Positions 56,703-64,000 of a stretch of 64,000 nucleotides of DNA are shown one piece after another. The notes below the pieces were generated by a model, which saw only the letters and a list, made by a program, of their open reading frames with translations, did no database searches and was not told where the DNA came from. Position numbers and translations under genes: made by a program. Source of the DNA: CAYZJB01 sp964478735 (GTDB lineage: Bacteria > CLD3 > SB21); NCBI GenBank assembly GCA_964478735.1, contig CAYZJB010000008.1, positions 5,427 through 69,426 of the forward strand, given 5' to 3'. The number at the start of each line of letters is the position of its first letter. The first letter of the stretch is position 1.

Positions 56703-58010
56703 ATGGCTGAATATTTCGATAGGGAATCCTTCATCCCGTATCGACGCTCCGATATTGTGGAATTCTGCATCCGGGATTCGGGATGGAACGACACGGACGC
56801 CTCGTCGTTCCGCCAGTTTTACGACATTCTGGCGGCGCACCTGCATTTCCGATTTCACGCGACGTTCGAAACGCTCAAAGATGCGTTCGCTCCGGTCAAC
56901 CCCGATCAGGATACGGTTCCTCGCCAGCTCTGGTCACCCGCCGAACAACTATTGCGTGAAGAAAAAATGCTCGCCGAATTCCGAGACGTACTACGCCGGG
57001 CCAACTACCGTGAACTGAGCGAACGGGATCTCCACACCGCCCTGGAAACGGAATCGCTCATCCCGCTGAACACGTTCGTCGATTTCCATGACTACGAACC
57101 CGGCCGCGTCGTGATGTATTACCGCGGATTGCATCAGGAAACCATCGAACTCCGGGAATGGCCGCGCAAAAAATACAAAATGATCGACGTGTTCGAACGA
57201 ATCGTGCTGTTGATCAAATTCAAACCGGAGGGCCATTTCAAAAAGAAAAAGAAACTCGACCGCTCCAATTTCATTCCCGGGAAAATGTATTTGTACCTCT
57301 ACAAAAAAGTTCCCAAGCACGACCTCGATATTCTTTTTCCAAACGTCGACGTGAGCATGAACTGGAAGGACAAACTAAAATTTTTCGTCCCCGCCTTTGG
57401 CGGTTTCATTCCGGTTATCGTCAAAACGCTGCCGAATCTCCTCTTGATCATCGGAGTGATCCTTTTTTTTACTGTCGGTCCGGAGATCGCTTCATCCTGG
57501 GGCGCCGACGAACGCGTCGTCCATAACTTCCTGCCGTTGATGACGGCGGTGCTGTCGCTCGGCTTCGTCCTGGGCGGCTTTGCCGTTCGCCAGTATCTCA
57601 ATTACAAAAACAAACGGCTGAAGTTTTTAAAAAACGTCACGGACACGCTTTTTTTTAAAAACATCGATTGCAACATGGGCGTTCTGAGTACCGTGCTCGA
57701 CGCCGCCGAAGAAGAAGAGACTAAAGAAATCCTGCTCGCCTATTATTTCATATTGCGTCACCCCGGACTGACGCGCGGTGAAATCGACGACCGGATCGAA
57801 CGGTGGCTCGAAGAAAAGTTCGGTACACGAATCGATTTTGACATTGATAAAGCGCTCGCCCACGCGCGAGATTTGTCGATGGACGGCCGGCAACTCGTTT
57901 ATACGACCTCGGATGAGCGCTATCATGCCCTTTCGGTCCACGATGCGAAACAACTCATCGACCGTGTGTGGGACCATGCGTTTCAGTATAATACGGTATT
58001 GAATACCTGA
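56703..58010 (+). CDS. TMEM143/DUF3754-like membrane protein
   Basis: A 435-residue protein. The N-terminal soluble part (about 1-215) includes 'YFDRESFIPYRRSDIVEFCI', 'ELRREWP'-like and 'FKPEGHFKKKKKLDRSNFIPGKMYLYLYKKVPKHDLDILFPNVDVSMNWKDKLKFFVPA', which recall the DUF3754 domain of mitochondrial TMEM143 and its bacterial relatives. Two TM helices (about 235-255 and 275-300) follow, then 'KFLKNVTDTLFFKNIDCNMGVLSTVLDAAEEEETKEILLAYYFI', the conserved family block, and a helical C-terminus. ATG 56703 chosen over the TTG two codons upstream. The function of the family is unknown. In operon after hutH with an 18-base gap. Confidence 0.82.
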   Translation: MAEYFDRESFIPYRRSDIVEFCIRDSGWNDTDASSFRQFYDILAAHLHFRFHATFETLKDAFAPVNPDQDTVPRQLWSPAEQLLREEKMLAEFRDVLRRANYRELSERDLHTALETESLIPLNTFVDFHDYEPGRVVMYYRGLHQETIELREWPRKKYKMIDVFERIVLLIKFKPEGHFKKKKKLDRSNFIPGKMYLYLYKKVPKHDLDILFPNVDVSMNWKDKLKFFVPAFGGFIPVIVKTLPNLLLIIGVILFFTVGPEIASSWGADERVVHNFLPLMTAVLSLGFVLGGFAVRQYLNYKNKRLKFLKNVTDTLFFKNIDCNMGVLSTVLDAAEEEETKEILLAYYFILRHPGLTRGEIDDRIERWLEEKFGTRIDFDIDKALAHARDLSMDGRQLVYTTSDERYHALSVHDAKQLIDRVWDHAFQYNTVLNT

Positions 58011-58058
58011 GTCGGCGCAATCGCAGGACGGCTGCACCACCATCATTTGGGAGTTTTT

Positions 58059-59135
58059 ATGAAGTGGAGTTGGAAACTGGGAGAGTTTGCGGGAATTGCC
58101 GTCAATATCCACGCGACCTTTCTTTTGATTATTCTCTGGATCGTCTCGGTCACATGGACGGCCGAGAGCACGTGGCTCGACATCGTGAACGCCGTGATTT
58201 TCATTCTCGCGCTCTTTGCATGCGTGCTGCTCCACGAATTCGGCCATGCACTCGCGGCACGCCGGTTCGGCATCCATACACGCGACATCACGTTGTATCC
58301 GATCGGCGGCGTGGCGCGACTGGAAAGGATGCCTGAAAGGCCGCTGCAAGAACTATGGGTCGCGATCGCCGGTCCCCTGGTCAACGTCGGGATCGCCGCG
58401 CTGCTGTTCGGCTGGCTCTATCTCTCGGCCAGCGTGATGCCCATCGACGGCGTCGGGATCCGGGAAGGCAACATGGCGGAACGGCTCATGGTCATCAATA
58501 TTTTTCTTGTCCTGTTCAATCTCATCCCTGCCTTTCCGATGGATGGCGGGCGTGTCCTTCGCGCGCTGCTGGCGATGAAACTCCCGTTCGAGCGCGCCAC
58601 GCAGATCGCCTCGTACGTCGGTCAAGCCATGGCGATGATCTTCGGTGTATGGGGAATTTTCAACAATCCGTTCCTCATCATCATCGCGTTGTTTGTATGG
58701 ATCGGCGCCACGCAGGAGTCGTCCATTGTCCAAATCAAGTATGCGCTGCGCGGAATTCCCGTCCGCGACGCCATGTTGACCAATTTCACCACGCTCTCCG
58801 GCTACGACAATCTCGGCACGGCCGTCGAGATGATCCTCGCGGGCAGTCAGCACGACTTTCCGGTCGTCGATGAGGGCAAAGTCGTCGGCGTGCTGACGCG
58901 CAATAACCTGATGCACGGTCTGGAAAAAGGCGGTAAGACCAGTTTTGTGCAAAACTTCATGACGACGGATTTCCAGACGGTGGAACCGTTCGAACTGCTC
59001 GACGTAGCGTTCACCCGACTGCAGGCTTGCGCTTGCCATACCATGCCCGTCCTGCACAATGGCTCTTTGATCGGCCTGCTCACGACGGACAACATCGGTG
59101 AATTTATGATGATTCAACAAGCACTTAAAAAATAG
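58059..59135 (+). CDS. Site-2 protease (M50, SpoIVFB-type) with CBS domain pair
   Basis: A 358-residue intramembrane metalloprotease. The catalytic HEFGH motif is at residues 59-63 in a TM helix (LLHEFGHALAARRF); the second metal-binding motif NLIPAFPMDGGRVLRALL lies in a later helix. Two CBS domains (about 235-355) follow, e.g. MILAGSQHDFPVVDEGKVVGVLTRNNLMHG and LLTTDNIGEFM, which in relatives sense adenine nucleotides. It likely cleaves a membrane-bound regulator; the substrate is unknown. The ATG at 58059 follows TTGGGAG. It is fifth in the operon after the TMEM143-like gene. Confidence 0.93.
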   Translation: MKWSWKLGEFAGIAVNIHATFLLIILWIVSVTWTAESTWLDIVNAVIFILALFACVLLHEFGHALAARRFGIHTRDITLYPIGGVARLERMPERPLQELWVAIAGPLVNVGIAALLFGWLYLSASVMPIDGVGIREGNMAERLMVINIFLVLFNLIPAFPMDGGRVLRALLAMKLPFERATQIASYVGQAMAMIFGVWGIFNNPFLIIIALFVWIGATQESSIVQIKYALRGIPVRDAMLTNFTTLSGYDNLGTAVEMILAGSQHDFPVVDEGKVVGVLTRNNLMHGLEKGGKTSFVQNFMTTDFQTVEPFELLDVAFTRLQACACHTMPVLHNGSLIGLLTTDNIGEFMMIQQALKK

Positions 59136-59143
59136 GTCCGAAG

Positions 59144-60673
59144 ATGAAACGATTGTTCCTGTTTCTGCTCCTTCCCCTCGCCGGTCTGAACGCGCAGGAC
59201 AAAAAAGCCGATCTCAAATCGCTCGATACCTATTTCGAAAAAGCGCGACAGGACTGGGGCGTTCCCGGCCTCGCCATCGCGATCGTCAAGGACGATTCCG
59301 TCGTATTCTCCAAGGGATTCGGAACGCGTACGATCGGAAAACAAGAACCGGTCAACGAGCACACCCTGTTCGCCATTGCATCGCTGACCAAGGCATTCAC
59401 CGTTGCCTGCCTCGGCATGCTGGTCGACGAAGGCAAATTGAATTGGGATGATCCGGTGACCCACTACGTCCCTTATTTCCAGCTGTACGATCCGTGGGTC
59501 ACGCGGGAAATGAAAGTCCGCGATCTGCTGTGTCACCGGAGCGGGTCGAAAACATTTGGTGGAGACTTGATCTGGTACGGAACCAATTATTCGCGCAAGG
59601 AGGTCGTCGAGCGTGTCCGTTATCTGAAGCCGACGTACAGTTTCCGGTCGGCCTACGGATATCAAAATATCATGTTCGTCGCTGCAGGTGAGATTTTTCC
59701 AGTCATTACCGGTAAAACGTGGGACGACGTGGTCAAAGAACGCATCTTCGACCCGCTGGGAATGAAGTCGACCCATACATCGGTACGGCTCCTGGAAGGC
59801 CGTCCCAATGTCGCCACTCCGCACACCGAGCACAAAGGTAAATTGATCACCATCCCTTACCGTAACGTCGACAATATCGGCGGCGATGCGGCGATCAATT
59901 CGTGCGTGCATGACATGGCGCTTTGGATCAAGGCCTGGCTGAAGCCCGATTCGTTGTTTACCCTCGTCAAGCCATCGACCCGTCATGACATCTGGTCGCC
60001 GCACCAGTTCCTCCCGATCACGCCTGCGGCCATGAAACGTTATCCGTCGACCCATTTCCGCGCCACGGCACTGGGATGGTTCACATGGGATTACAAAGGC
60101 CGGAAGATTCTCGACCACGGCGGCGGTATGGACGGTATGATTTCGAAAATATGCCTCGTACCGGAAGAACGCCTCGGCATGATCCTTCTGACCAACAGCA
60201 TCAGCGGCCTTTCCACGACGCTGATGTACCGTATTCTCGACGCCTATCTGGGCGGCGAAGCACGGGACTGGAGCCGGGAGAACCTGGAATTGAAGCGCCG
60301 GTCCGAAGAAAACGAAAAGGCGGAACGCAAAAAGCTCGAAGAAAGTCGTGTAAAAAACACCCGCCCCTCGCTGCCCATTGACAAATACGTCGGTCTGTAC
60401 GGCGGTCCGATGTACGGCAACGTGAAGGTAGAAAAGGAAGGTGACCGACTCGTGGTGCGTTTCCTTCCGACGGCGTCGTTCGTCGGCGATCTGACCCACT
60501 GGCATTACGACACGTGGGAGATCGAACTTCGCGATCCGACGCTACCGACGGGTTTTGTCCATTTTCATTTGAATGCGGCCGGCGAAGTGGAGGAAATGGT
60601 CGTCGACATTCCAAATCCCGATTTCGACTTTACGGAGTTGGAATTAAAACGACTTCTGGACCAGACAAAATAG
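59144..60673 (+). CDS. Exported serine hydrolase of the class C beta-lactamase family
   Basis: A 509-residue periplasmic hydrolase. The signal peptide ends near LNAQ (residue 18). The three active-site motifs are SLTK (S80-K83), YQN (Y173-N175 in YGYQN) and HGGG (in ILDHGGGMDG), placing it with esterase/D-aminopeptidase-like 'beta-lactamase' proteins rather than antibiotic-resistance enzymes. A Lys/Glu-rich linker (about 375-405) leads to a C-terminal beta-barrel (DUF3471-like, YVGLYGGPMYGNVKVEKEGDRLVVRF). The gene follows the site-2 protease by eight bases and ends the operon, convergent with the SDR gene. Confidence 0.92.
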   Translation: MKRLFLFLLLPLAGLNAQDKKADLKSLDTYFEKARQDWGVPGLAIAIVKDDSVVFSKGFGTRTIGKQEPVNEHTLFAIASLTKAFTVACLGMLVDEGKLNWDDPVTHYVPYFQLYDPWVTREMKVRDLLCHRSGSKTFGGDLIWYGTNYSRKEVVERVRYLKPTYSFRSAYGYQNIMFVAAGEIFPVITGKTWDDVVKERIFDPLGMKSTHTSVRLLEGRPNVATPHTEHKGKLITIPYRNVDNIGGDAAINSCVHDMALWIKAWLKPDSLFTLVKPSTRHDIWSPHQFLPITPAAMKRYPSTHFRATALGWFTWDYKGRKILDHGGGMDGMISKICLVPEERLGMILLTNSISGLSTTLMYRILDAYLGGEARDWSRENLELKRRSEENEKAERKKLEESRVKNTRPSLPIDKYVGLYGGPMYGNVKVEKEGDRLVVRFLPTASFVGDLTHWHYDTWEIELRDPTLPTGFVHFHLNAAGEVEEMVVDIPNPDFDFTELELKRLLDQTK

Positions 60674-60706
60674 CCGTTTTTTACGGTATGCCGGTGATCG
60701 AGTACT

Positions 60707-61420
60707 TCAAGCTTTGCCCGTCCCTTTTTTTTTCTTCTCGATCTGGAATCGCTGAGGACGTACGGTTACTTCGGACAGAATGACGCCGTGGGGTTGATGG
60801 AGCACGAAATCGACGGCCTCCGCGACGGACTCCGGCGTCAAATACGTGTCCTTCCCGATCGCGGGCTGAAAATGCAGTTTATCGTAAAAGGGAGTTTGCG
60901 TGATGTCTGGATTCACGTTGACGACCTTGACGCCGCTTTTGCGTACTTCCTCGAATAAGGCCAGTCCAAAATGCCTTAGACCGGCTTTCGTGGCGCCGTA
61001 AACGCCTCCCGTCGGGCTTGCCTTGAACGCTTCGATCGAGTTGATGTTGATCACATACCCCGATGTTTTTTTGAGAGACCGCAGGAGCATTTTGGTAATG
61101 ATCAGCGGGGCCATCAGATTGGTCCGGACCATCGTATCGATCTGCTCGACCGATAACTCTTCATGCGGTGCAAAGATCCCGACGCCGGCGTTATTGATCA
61201 GAACGTCGATCTCCCCTTTTTCAAGAATTTCTTCGACGCAGTTTTCTATCTGTTTGAAGTGCGTCAGGTCGCAGACGAGGCGTTCAAAATGAACGTGCTG
61301 GTAGTTGGCCTTCGAAAAATTCCGCGCCAGCCCGGACACCGTGTAATCGTCCGCGATCAATCGTTTGACGACCGCCAGACCGATGCCCGACGACGCTCCG
61401 GTAACAACGGCTCTTTTCAT
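60707..61420 (-). CDS. Short-chain dehydrogenase/reductase
   Basis: A 237-residue classical SDR. The NAD(P)-binding motif is VVTGASSGIG (about 5-14), NNAG is present (VLINNAGVGIF), and the catalytic Ser and YxxxK are in ININSIEAFKASPTGGVYGATKAGLRHF. Residue R after the GASSGIG loop region (GLARNF) hints at NADPH. The 3' tail is lysine-rich (IEKKKKGTGKA). I chose ATG 61420, which overlaps the upstream SPL-like gene's stop as ATGA. The substrate is unknown; it ends a minus-strand operon. Confidence 0.92.
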   Translation of the reverse strand: MKRAVVTGASSGIGLAVVKRLIADDYTVSGLARNFSKANYQHVHFERLVCDLTHFKQIENCVEEILEKGEIDVLINNAGVGIFAPHEELSVEQIDTMVRTNLMAPLIITKMLLRSLKKTSGYVININSIEAFKASPTGGVYGATKAGLRHFGLALFEEVRKSGVKVVNVNPDITQTPFYDKLHFQPAIGKDTYLTPESVAEAVDFVLHQPHGVILSEVTVRPQRFQIEKKKKGTGKA

Positions 61421-62409
61421 GTGTGAATTTTCTCCTTCGGCAGGTAACGGATCAAGTGGCCGACCATCCACTCCGTCATCGCCTGATGCCGGGCGTACGT
61501 CGCACCGTCGCCGTCGATCACAAACGGATGATGCAGCAGCGACGATCCGCCGTTCTGACGCTGCATGATTTTGAGATGATCGCGATTCAAACGGAACACG
61601 CCGACGCTGACGTCGTGCACGCGCACGGGATCGATCGATCGGAATACGTCATGGATGAGCTGTTCGTATAGCCGCTCCCATCCGGGCACCCGCAAAACGG
61701 GATCGAAACATAACCGTACCCTCCAGCCGCGGTCGATGGCCCTCCGTGCCGAATCGATGCGCTGCGCGAGCGGTGTCGTGCCATTTTCATGCGCCCGTAC
61801 GACGGTCTCCGGCGATATCGTCCAGGCGAGAATGACATTCGGCGAAACGATCGTCCCGTCGAGGGCGCCGAGATTGGAACTTTTCGTTCGAATCTCCAGC
61901 GTCAACGACGGCCGCGTCGAGGCAAACGCGATCCACGAGCGGCAATACGGAATGACGTTTTCGAACGCCAGCAGGTCCGTATCGTAGGAAATCGCGAGTT
62001 GCATCGGTCCTGCGTTCAATGCGGCGTCGGTCGCGGTAAAAAAATCTTCCGTGTTGACAAACGCCACCATGTGGGCGCCAGGGAACATGCCCTGAAGATA
62101 ACAGTATTCGCAATCGTAGATGCAGTTCAAAAGCAACGTGTTGTAATAAAACCGCGATTGGCCGAAATCCTGGCTGAACGCCGGCCGTTCGTATAAAAAC
62201 GAATCCGGCTTGACGGCTAAAATCAGTTTCGGGGACAATTTTTGTGCTCGAAAACTTTGATTGGATCGATTGAAAACGGATTTGTACCGGCCGATCGTAA
62301 CGGTTTTAGCTTTTGGAAAACGACTCAGTACCGTCTGAGCCAGTGGGTAATCCCGGGCCGCCGATTCGACGTAGATATGAGAAAACCTATTCTCGTACGA
62401 GGAGTTCAC
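61417..62409 (-). CDS. Spore-photoproduct-lyase-like radical SAM protein
   Basis: A 330-residue radical SAM protein. The cluster motif is CIYDCEYCYLQGMF (C96, C100, C103), followed by the SPL-like 'MVAFVNTEDFF' and 'GTTPLAQRIDSARRAIDRGWRVRLCFDPVLRVPGWERLYEQLI'. These match SplB, which splits the spore photoproduct in UV-damaged DNA. Compared by eye with Bacillus SplB, the Cys141 that donates hydrogen ('SCTSDIVG') aligns with 'SYDTDLLA', so it seems absent. Nothing else in the window suggests sporulation. The GTG start at 62409 overlaps the nucleosidase-like gene by 23 bases. A distinct DNA-repair or tailoring reaction is likely but not proven. Confidence 0.88.
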   Translation of the reverse strand: MNSSYENRFSHIYVESAARDYPLAQTVLSRFPKAKTVTIGRYKSVFNRSNQSFRAQKLSPKLILAVKPDSFLYERPAFSQDFGQSRFYYNTLLLNCIYDCEYCYLQGMFPGAHMVAFVNTEDFFTATDAALNAGPMQLAISYDTDLLAFENVIPYCRSWIAFASTRPSLTLEIRTKSSNLGALDGTIVSPNVILAWTISPETVVRAHENGTTPLAQRIDSARRAIDRGWRVRLCFDPVLRVPGWERLYEQLIHDVFRSIDPVRVHDVSVGVFRLNRDHLKIMQRQNGGSSLLHHPFVIDGDGATYARHQAMTEWMVGHLIRYLPKEKIHT

Positions 62410-63232
62410 AGATTTCCTTCAATCGCCGGTTCCGCTGATCCTTGTCTTTCGGCGAAGATAGATCGAGACCGGACAAAATCTCAAGGTGTCCGATGCGGGC
62501 GACGTACGATCTCGCCAGCCGTTGGAGTTGATCACGCTGCGATTGCGTCAATCGAAGCCGGTGCGCTAGGTCGTCGACAAGAGCGGCGTGAACATCGTTA
62601 AAACGATCCGCATGGAGCATCGGAACATCCCGCAGTGTGTGAATCACGGCTGCGATGTCATGGACGCGGGAGTCGATGAGCGTCTCCACCCGTTCGCGAG
62701 TGATGTTCTCCGTGTCGAGAAAATCCGACACGATTTTCAAAACCGCGACGGAGTGGGCGGTGGTGAAACGCGATGCCGCTTCCATAAATCCCGACGCTTC
62801 CATTTCCACCATGTGTGCCCAATCTGGAAATGCGGGGATTTCGGTCACTGCCCGATCGTGCGTCACGACGGTAGATTCCCGGACGTCGGTCCGCGTCAGG
62901 CGATCGGGGTAATACTCCCGACGCGTCGCGGCGTCGATCACCTGATTGGCCATCCATAACGCGCCGATTTCCGTCTGCAGTCCGACCGCACCGCCTAACC
63001 CGACGTTCACAAACACGGGATCGCTGGACGGGAAACGACTCGCGAGCACGGTTGTTGCAATGGCCGACCGCATCTTACCGATGCCGGAGACGATCAGGTA
63101 AACGTCCTTTCCGTAATAGGCATCGAACGGTTCAGCCGACGACAAACGCTGGAGAGAGAGATGCCGGACGATGGGCCGGGCCTCCGACGGCATCGCGACG
63201 ACGATGTGGATCAATCGTCCGTTTTTTCGCAT
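62387..63232 (-). CDS. Purine-nucleoside phosphorylase/nucleosidase-fold protein
   Basis: A 281-residue protein whose first ~190 residues follow the MTA/SAH-nucleosidase fold: HIVVAMPSEARPIVRHL, YLIVSGIGKMRSAIATTVLA, VFVNVGLGGAVGLQTEIGALWMANQVID, and the catalytic region VEMEASGFMEAAS with a following 'LKIVSDFLD'. The C-terminal ~80 residues (LTQSQRDQLQRLARSYVARIGHLEILSGLDLSS…) are an extra helical region. It overlaps the SPL-like gene; a partnership of a nucleosidase with SPL-like genes is also something I recall from other genomes. It could clear 5'-deoxyadenosine made by the radical SAM enzyme (inference). Confidence 0.87.
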   Translation of the reverse strand: MRKNGRLIHIVVAMPSEARPIVRHLSLQRLSSAEPFDAYYGKDVYLIVSGIGKMRSAIATTVLASRFPSSDPVFVNVGLGGAVGLQTEIGALWMANQVIDAATRREYYPDRLTRTDVRESTVVTHDRAVTEIPAFPDWAHMVEMEASGFMEAASRFTTAHSVAVLKIVSDFLDTENITRERVETLIDSRVHDIAAVIHTLRDVPMLHADRFNDVHAALVDDLAHRLRLTQSQRDQLQRLARSYVARIGHLEILSGLDLSSPKDKDQRNRRLKEICELLVRE

Positions 63233-63627
63233 AGCTCGAGCAGAACGCCGCCGGTCGACCTAGGATGGACGAATGCGATTTTTGCGCCGTGAGCGCCCGT
63301 TTTCGGAATCTCGTCGATCAGTTGAAATCCCGCTTTTTTGAGCCGGTCCAGATGTTCCTCGATTCCGGTCACACGGATCGCCACGTGGGCAATGCCGCCT
63401 TTGCCGCCGTTTTTTTCGATGAATCTTGCGATCGGGCTGGACGGATCGGTCGCCGCCAGCAGTTCGATATGGGACTCTCCGATTCGAAAAAAAGCGGTCT
63501 CGACTTTTTGATCGTCGACGGTTTCGCGGCCTTCCAGTTCGAATCCCATGGATTTGTAGAGCTCGATGCTTTTTTCCAGATCGACGACGGCAATGCCGAG
63601 ATGATCGATTTTCTTCAGCGCCGGCAT
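63211..63627 (-). CDS. mce: Methylmalonyl-CoA epimerase
   Basis: A 138-residue glyoxalase-fold enzyme that interconverts (R)- and (S)-methylmalonyl-CoA. The two beta-alpha-beta modules are clear: KKIDHLGIAVVDLEKSIELYKSMGFELEGRE and IAHVAIRVTGIEEHLDRLKKAGFQLIDEIPKTGAHGAKIAFVHPRSTGGVLLELCE, with metal ligands H9, the HVAI His, and Glu in LLELCE. The ATG 63627 overlaps the upstream gene's stop by one base; a GTG one codon earlier is possible. It complements the acyl-CoA mutase subunit at 6.8-8.3 kb. Confidence 0.93.
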   Translation of the reverse strand: MPALKKIDHLGIAVVDLEKSIELYKSMGFELEGRETVDDQKVETAFFRIGESHIELLAATDPSSPIARFIEKNGGKGGIAHVAIRVTGIEEHLDRLKKAGFQLIDEIPKTGAHGAKIAFVHPRSTGGVLLELCEKTDD

Positions 63628-64000
63628 CACGATTTCATCCGCTGACCGTGTTCTTCGACGCTAAAAATCCAGCCGACCATTTTGCCCGGATCGATTTCCG
63701 GAAATCGCGTCCAGTAGTCGGGTGTCCGCATGAAGCGGGAGCCCGTCTCGTCTTTCGGGATGGCGGCGATCTCGCGAACCAGTGTTGCACAGCGGTGTTT
63801 CCACACGCGCATGTTGGCCGCACGCAAATCGACCCAGCCGTCACGCGCCCACGCATCGATATGAGATCGCGTCAGTTTCAGACGGTTCTCTCCGTGAAAC
63901 GGCGGAATCTTGATCTCCGGACCCCGCAATAACGATTTGCCGTCGGGCAGGAGGATCGGTATCCCGATGGAAATGATCTGTGCACGCAGTTCACGGTTTC
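63627..64000 (-). CDS. Hypothetical protein, C-terminal part only (cut by window end)
   Basis: The minus-strand frame is open to base 64000 and ends in TGA at 63627-63629, giving about 124 visible C-terminal residues. Visible sequence includes AQIISIGIPILLPDGKSLLRG, HIDAWARDGWVDLRAANMRVWKHR and DYWTRFPEIDPGKMVGWIFSVEE. I do not recognise the family. An in-frame TTG at 63929 is not the start because the frame continues. It lies directly upstream of the epimerase in the operon. Confidence 0.75.
   Translation of the reverse strand, partial: NRELRAQIISIGIPILLPDGKSLLRGPEIKIPPFHGENRLKLTRSHIDAWARDGWVDLRAANMRVWKHRCATLVREIAAIPKDETGSRFMRTPDYWTRFPEIDPGKMVGWIFSVEEHGQRMKS

Noticed and set aside
59114..60505. 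Long open frame opposite the serine hydrolase (463 codons)
   Set aside because: The hydrolase carries signal peptide, SxxK, YxN and HGGG; the antisense frame has no domain.
59144..60673. Antibiotic-resistance beta-lactamase
   Set aside because: The motifs fit the wider serine-hydrolase/esterase group, with a C-terminal DUF3471-like domain; nothing indicates beta-lactam hydrolysis.

Overview
The window looks like one contig or scaffold from an uncultured, moderately GC-rich, Gram-negative bacterium. LpxK and several lipoprotein signals point to an outer membrane. Menaquinone is made by the futalosine route (mqnE-mqnB-mqnD). A DUF3098 protein, a 'PPGGGPEDKTPP' Ig-like surface lipoprotein and a GT51 enzyme with an AsmA-like N-terminus point to the FCB side of the tree (Bacteroidetes/Chlorobi/Ignavibacteria/Calditrichaeota-like). 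That placement is inference; there is no rRNA gene to confirm it. A run of exactly 100 N at 42807-42906 inside marC marks a scaffold join.

Layout. 1-3.2 kb: the end of class I FBPase and a YbaN-type protein, facing a metallo-hydrolase/HD operon. 3.3-6.7 kb: queE-queD-queC plus a subtilisin-CBM48 fusion, in one overlapping operon. 6.8-21.2 kb: 17 minus-strand genes packed almost without gaps (zinc ribbon, MoxR, MalK-type ATPase, CCA enzyme, two CheW-like proteins, two chemoreceptors, HAD, QueF, HD-GYP regulator, LOG, MFS, acyl-CoA mutase). 21.3-28.2 kb: MuiA/DUF4139, Memo-like protein with an NtrC regulator, LpxK/DUF374/TPR. 28.3-28.5 kb: two CAT-anticodon tRNAs. 28.5-36.3 kb: pirin, WD40-NupC-GT51 operon, methyltransferase, desaturase, tRNA-Glu. 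36.3-36.8 kb: a gene-free stretch. 36.8-43.2 kb: menaquinone genes with corA, DUF3098/HMA, a Cys-rich repeat protein and marC. 43.2-45.1 kb: HesB, a MazF toxin-antitoxin pair, DUF427 and two broken gene remnants. 45.1-52.8 kb: uvrC/manC/TPR/FHA/lipoprotein operon. 53.1-60.7 kb: M20 peptidase, EI24, HutH, TMEM143-like, site-2 protease, serine hydrolase. 60.7-64 kb: SDR, SPL-like radical SAM, nucleosidase, methylmalonyl-CoA epimerase and a cut gene.

How the genes fit together. QueD, QueE, QueC and QueF together cover the steps from 6-carboxytetrahydropterin to preQ1, although queF lies 6 kb away on the other strand. An acyl-CoA mutase large subunit and a methylmalonyl-CoA epimerase suggest propionyl/methylmalonyl-CoA metabolism. 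Chemoreceptors, CheW proteins, an HD-GYP regulator and an NtrC regulator form a sensory layer, but no cheA is present. Most adjacent genes overlap by 1-31 bases, often as ATGA or GTGA.

Promoters readable by eye follow TTGnnn-17-TAnnnT. At four operon heads (the MBL-fold gene, queE, ntrC and the zinc-ribbon gene) the -10 box ends only 5-7 nt before the start codon, which implies leaderless mRNAs. Other operons have ordinary leaders with AGGAG-type ribosome sites. Three different palindromic repeat elements lie between genes. The most unusual single gene is the subtilisin with an N-terminal CxxC pair and a C-terminal glycogen-binding domain, translationally coupled to queC.
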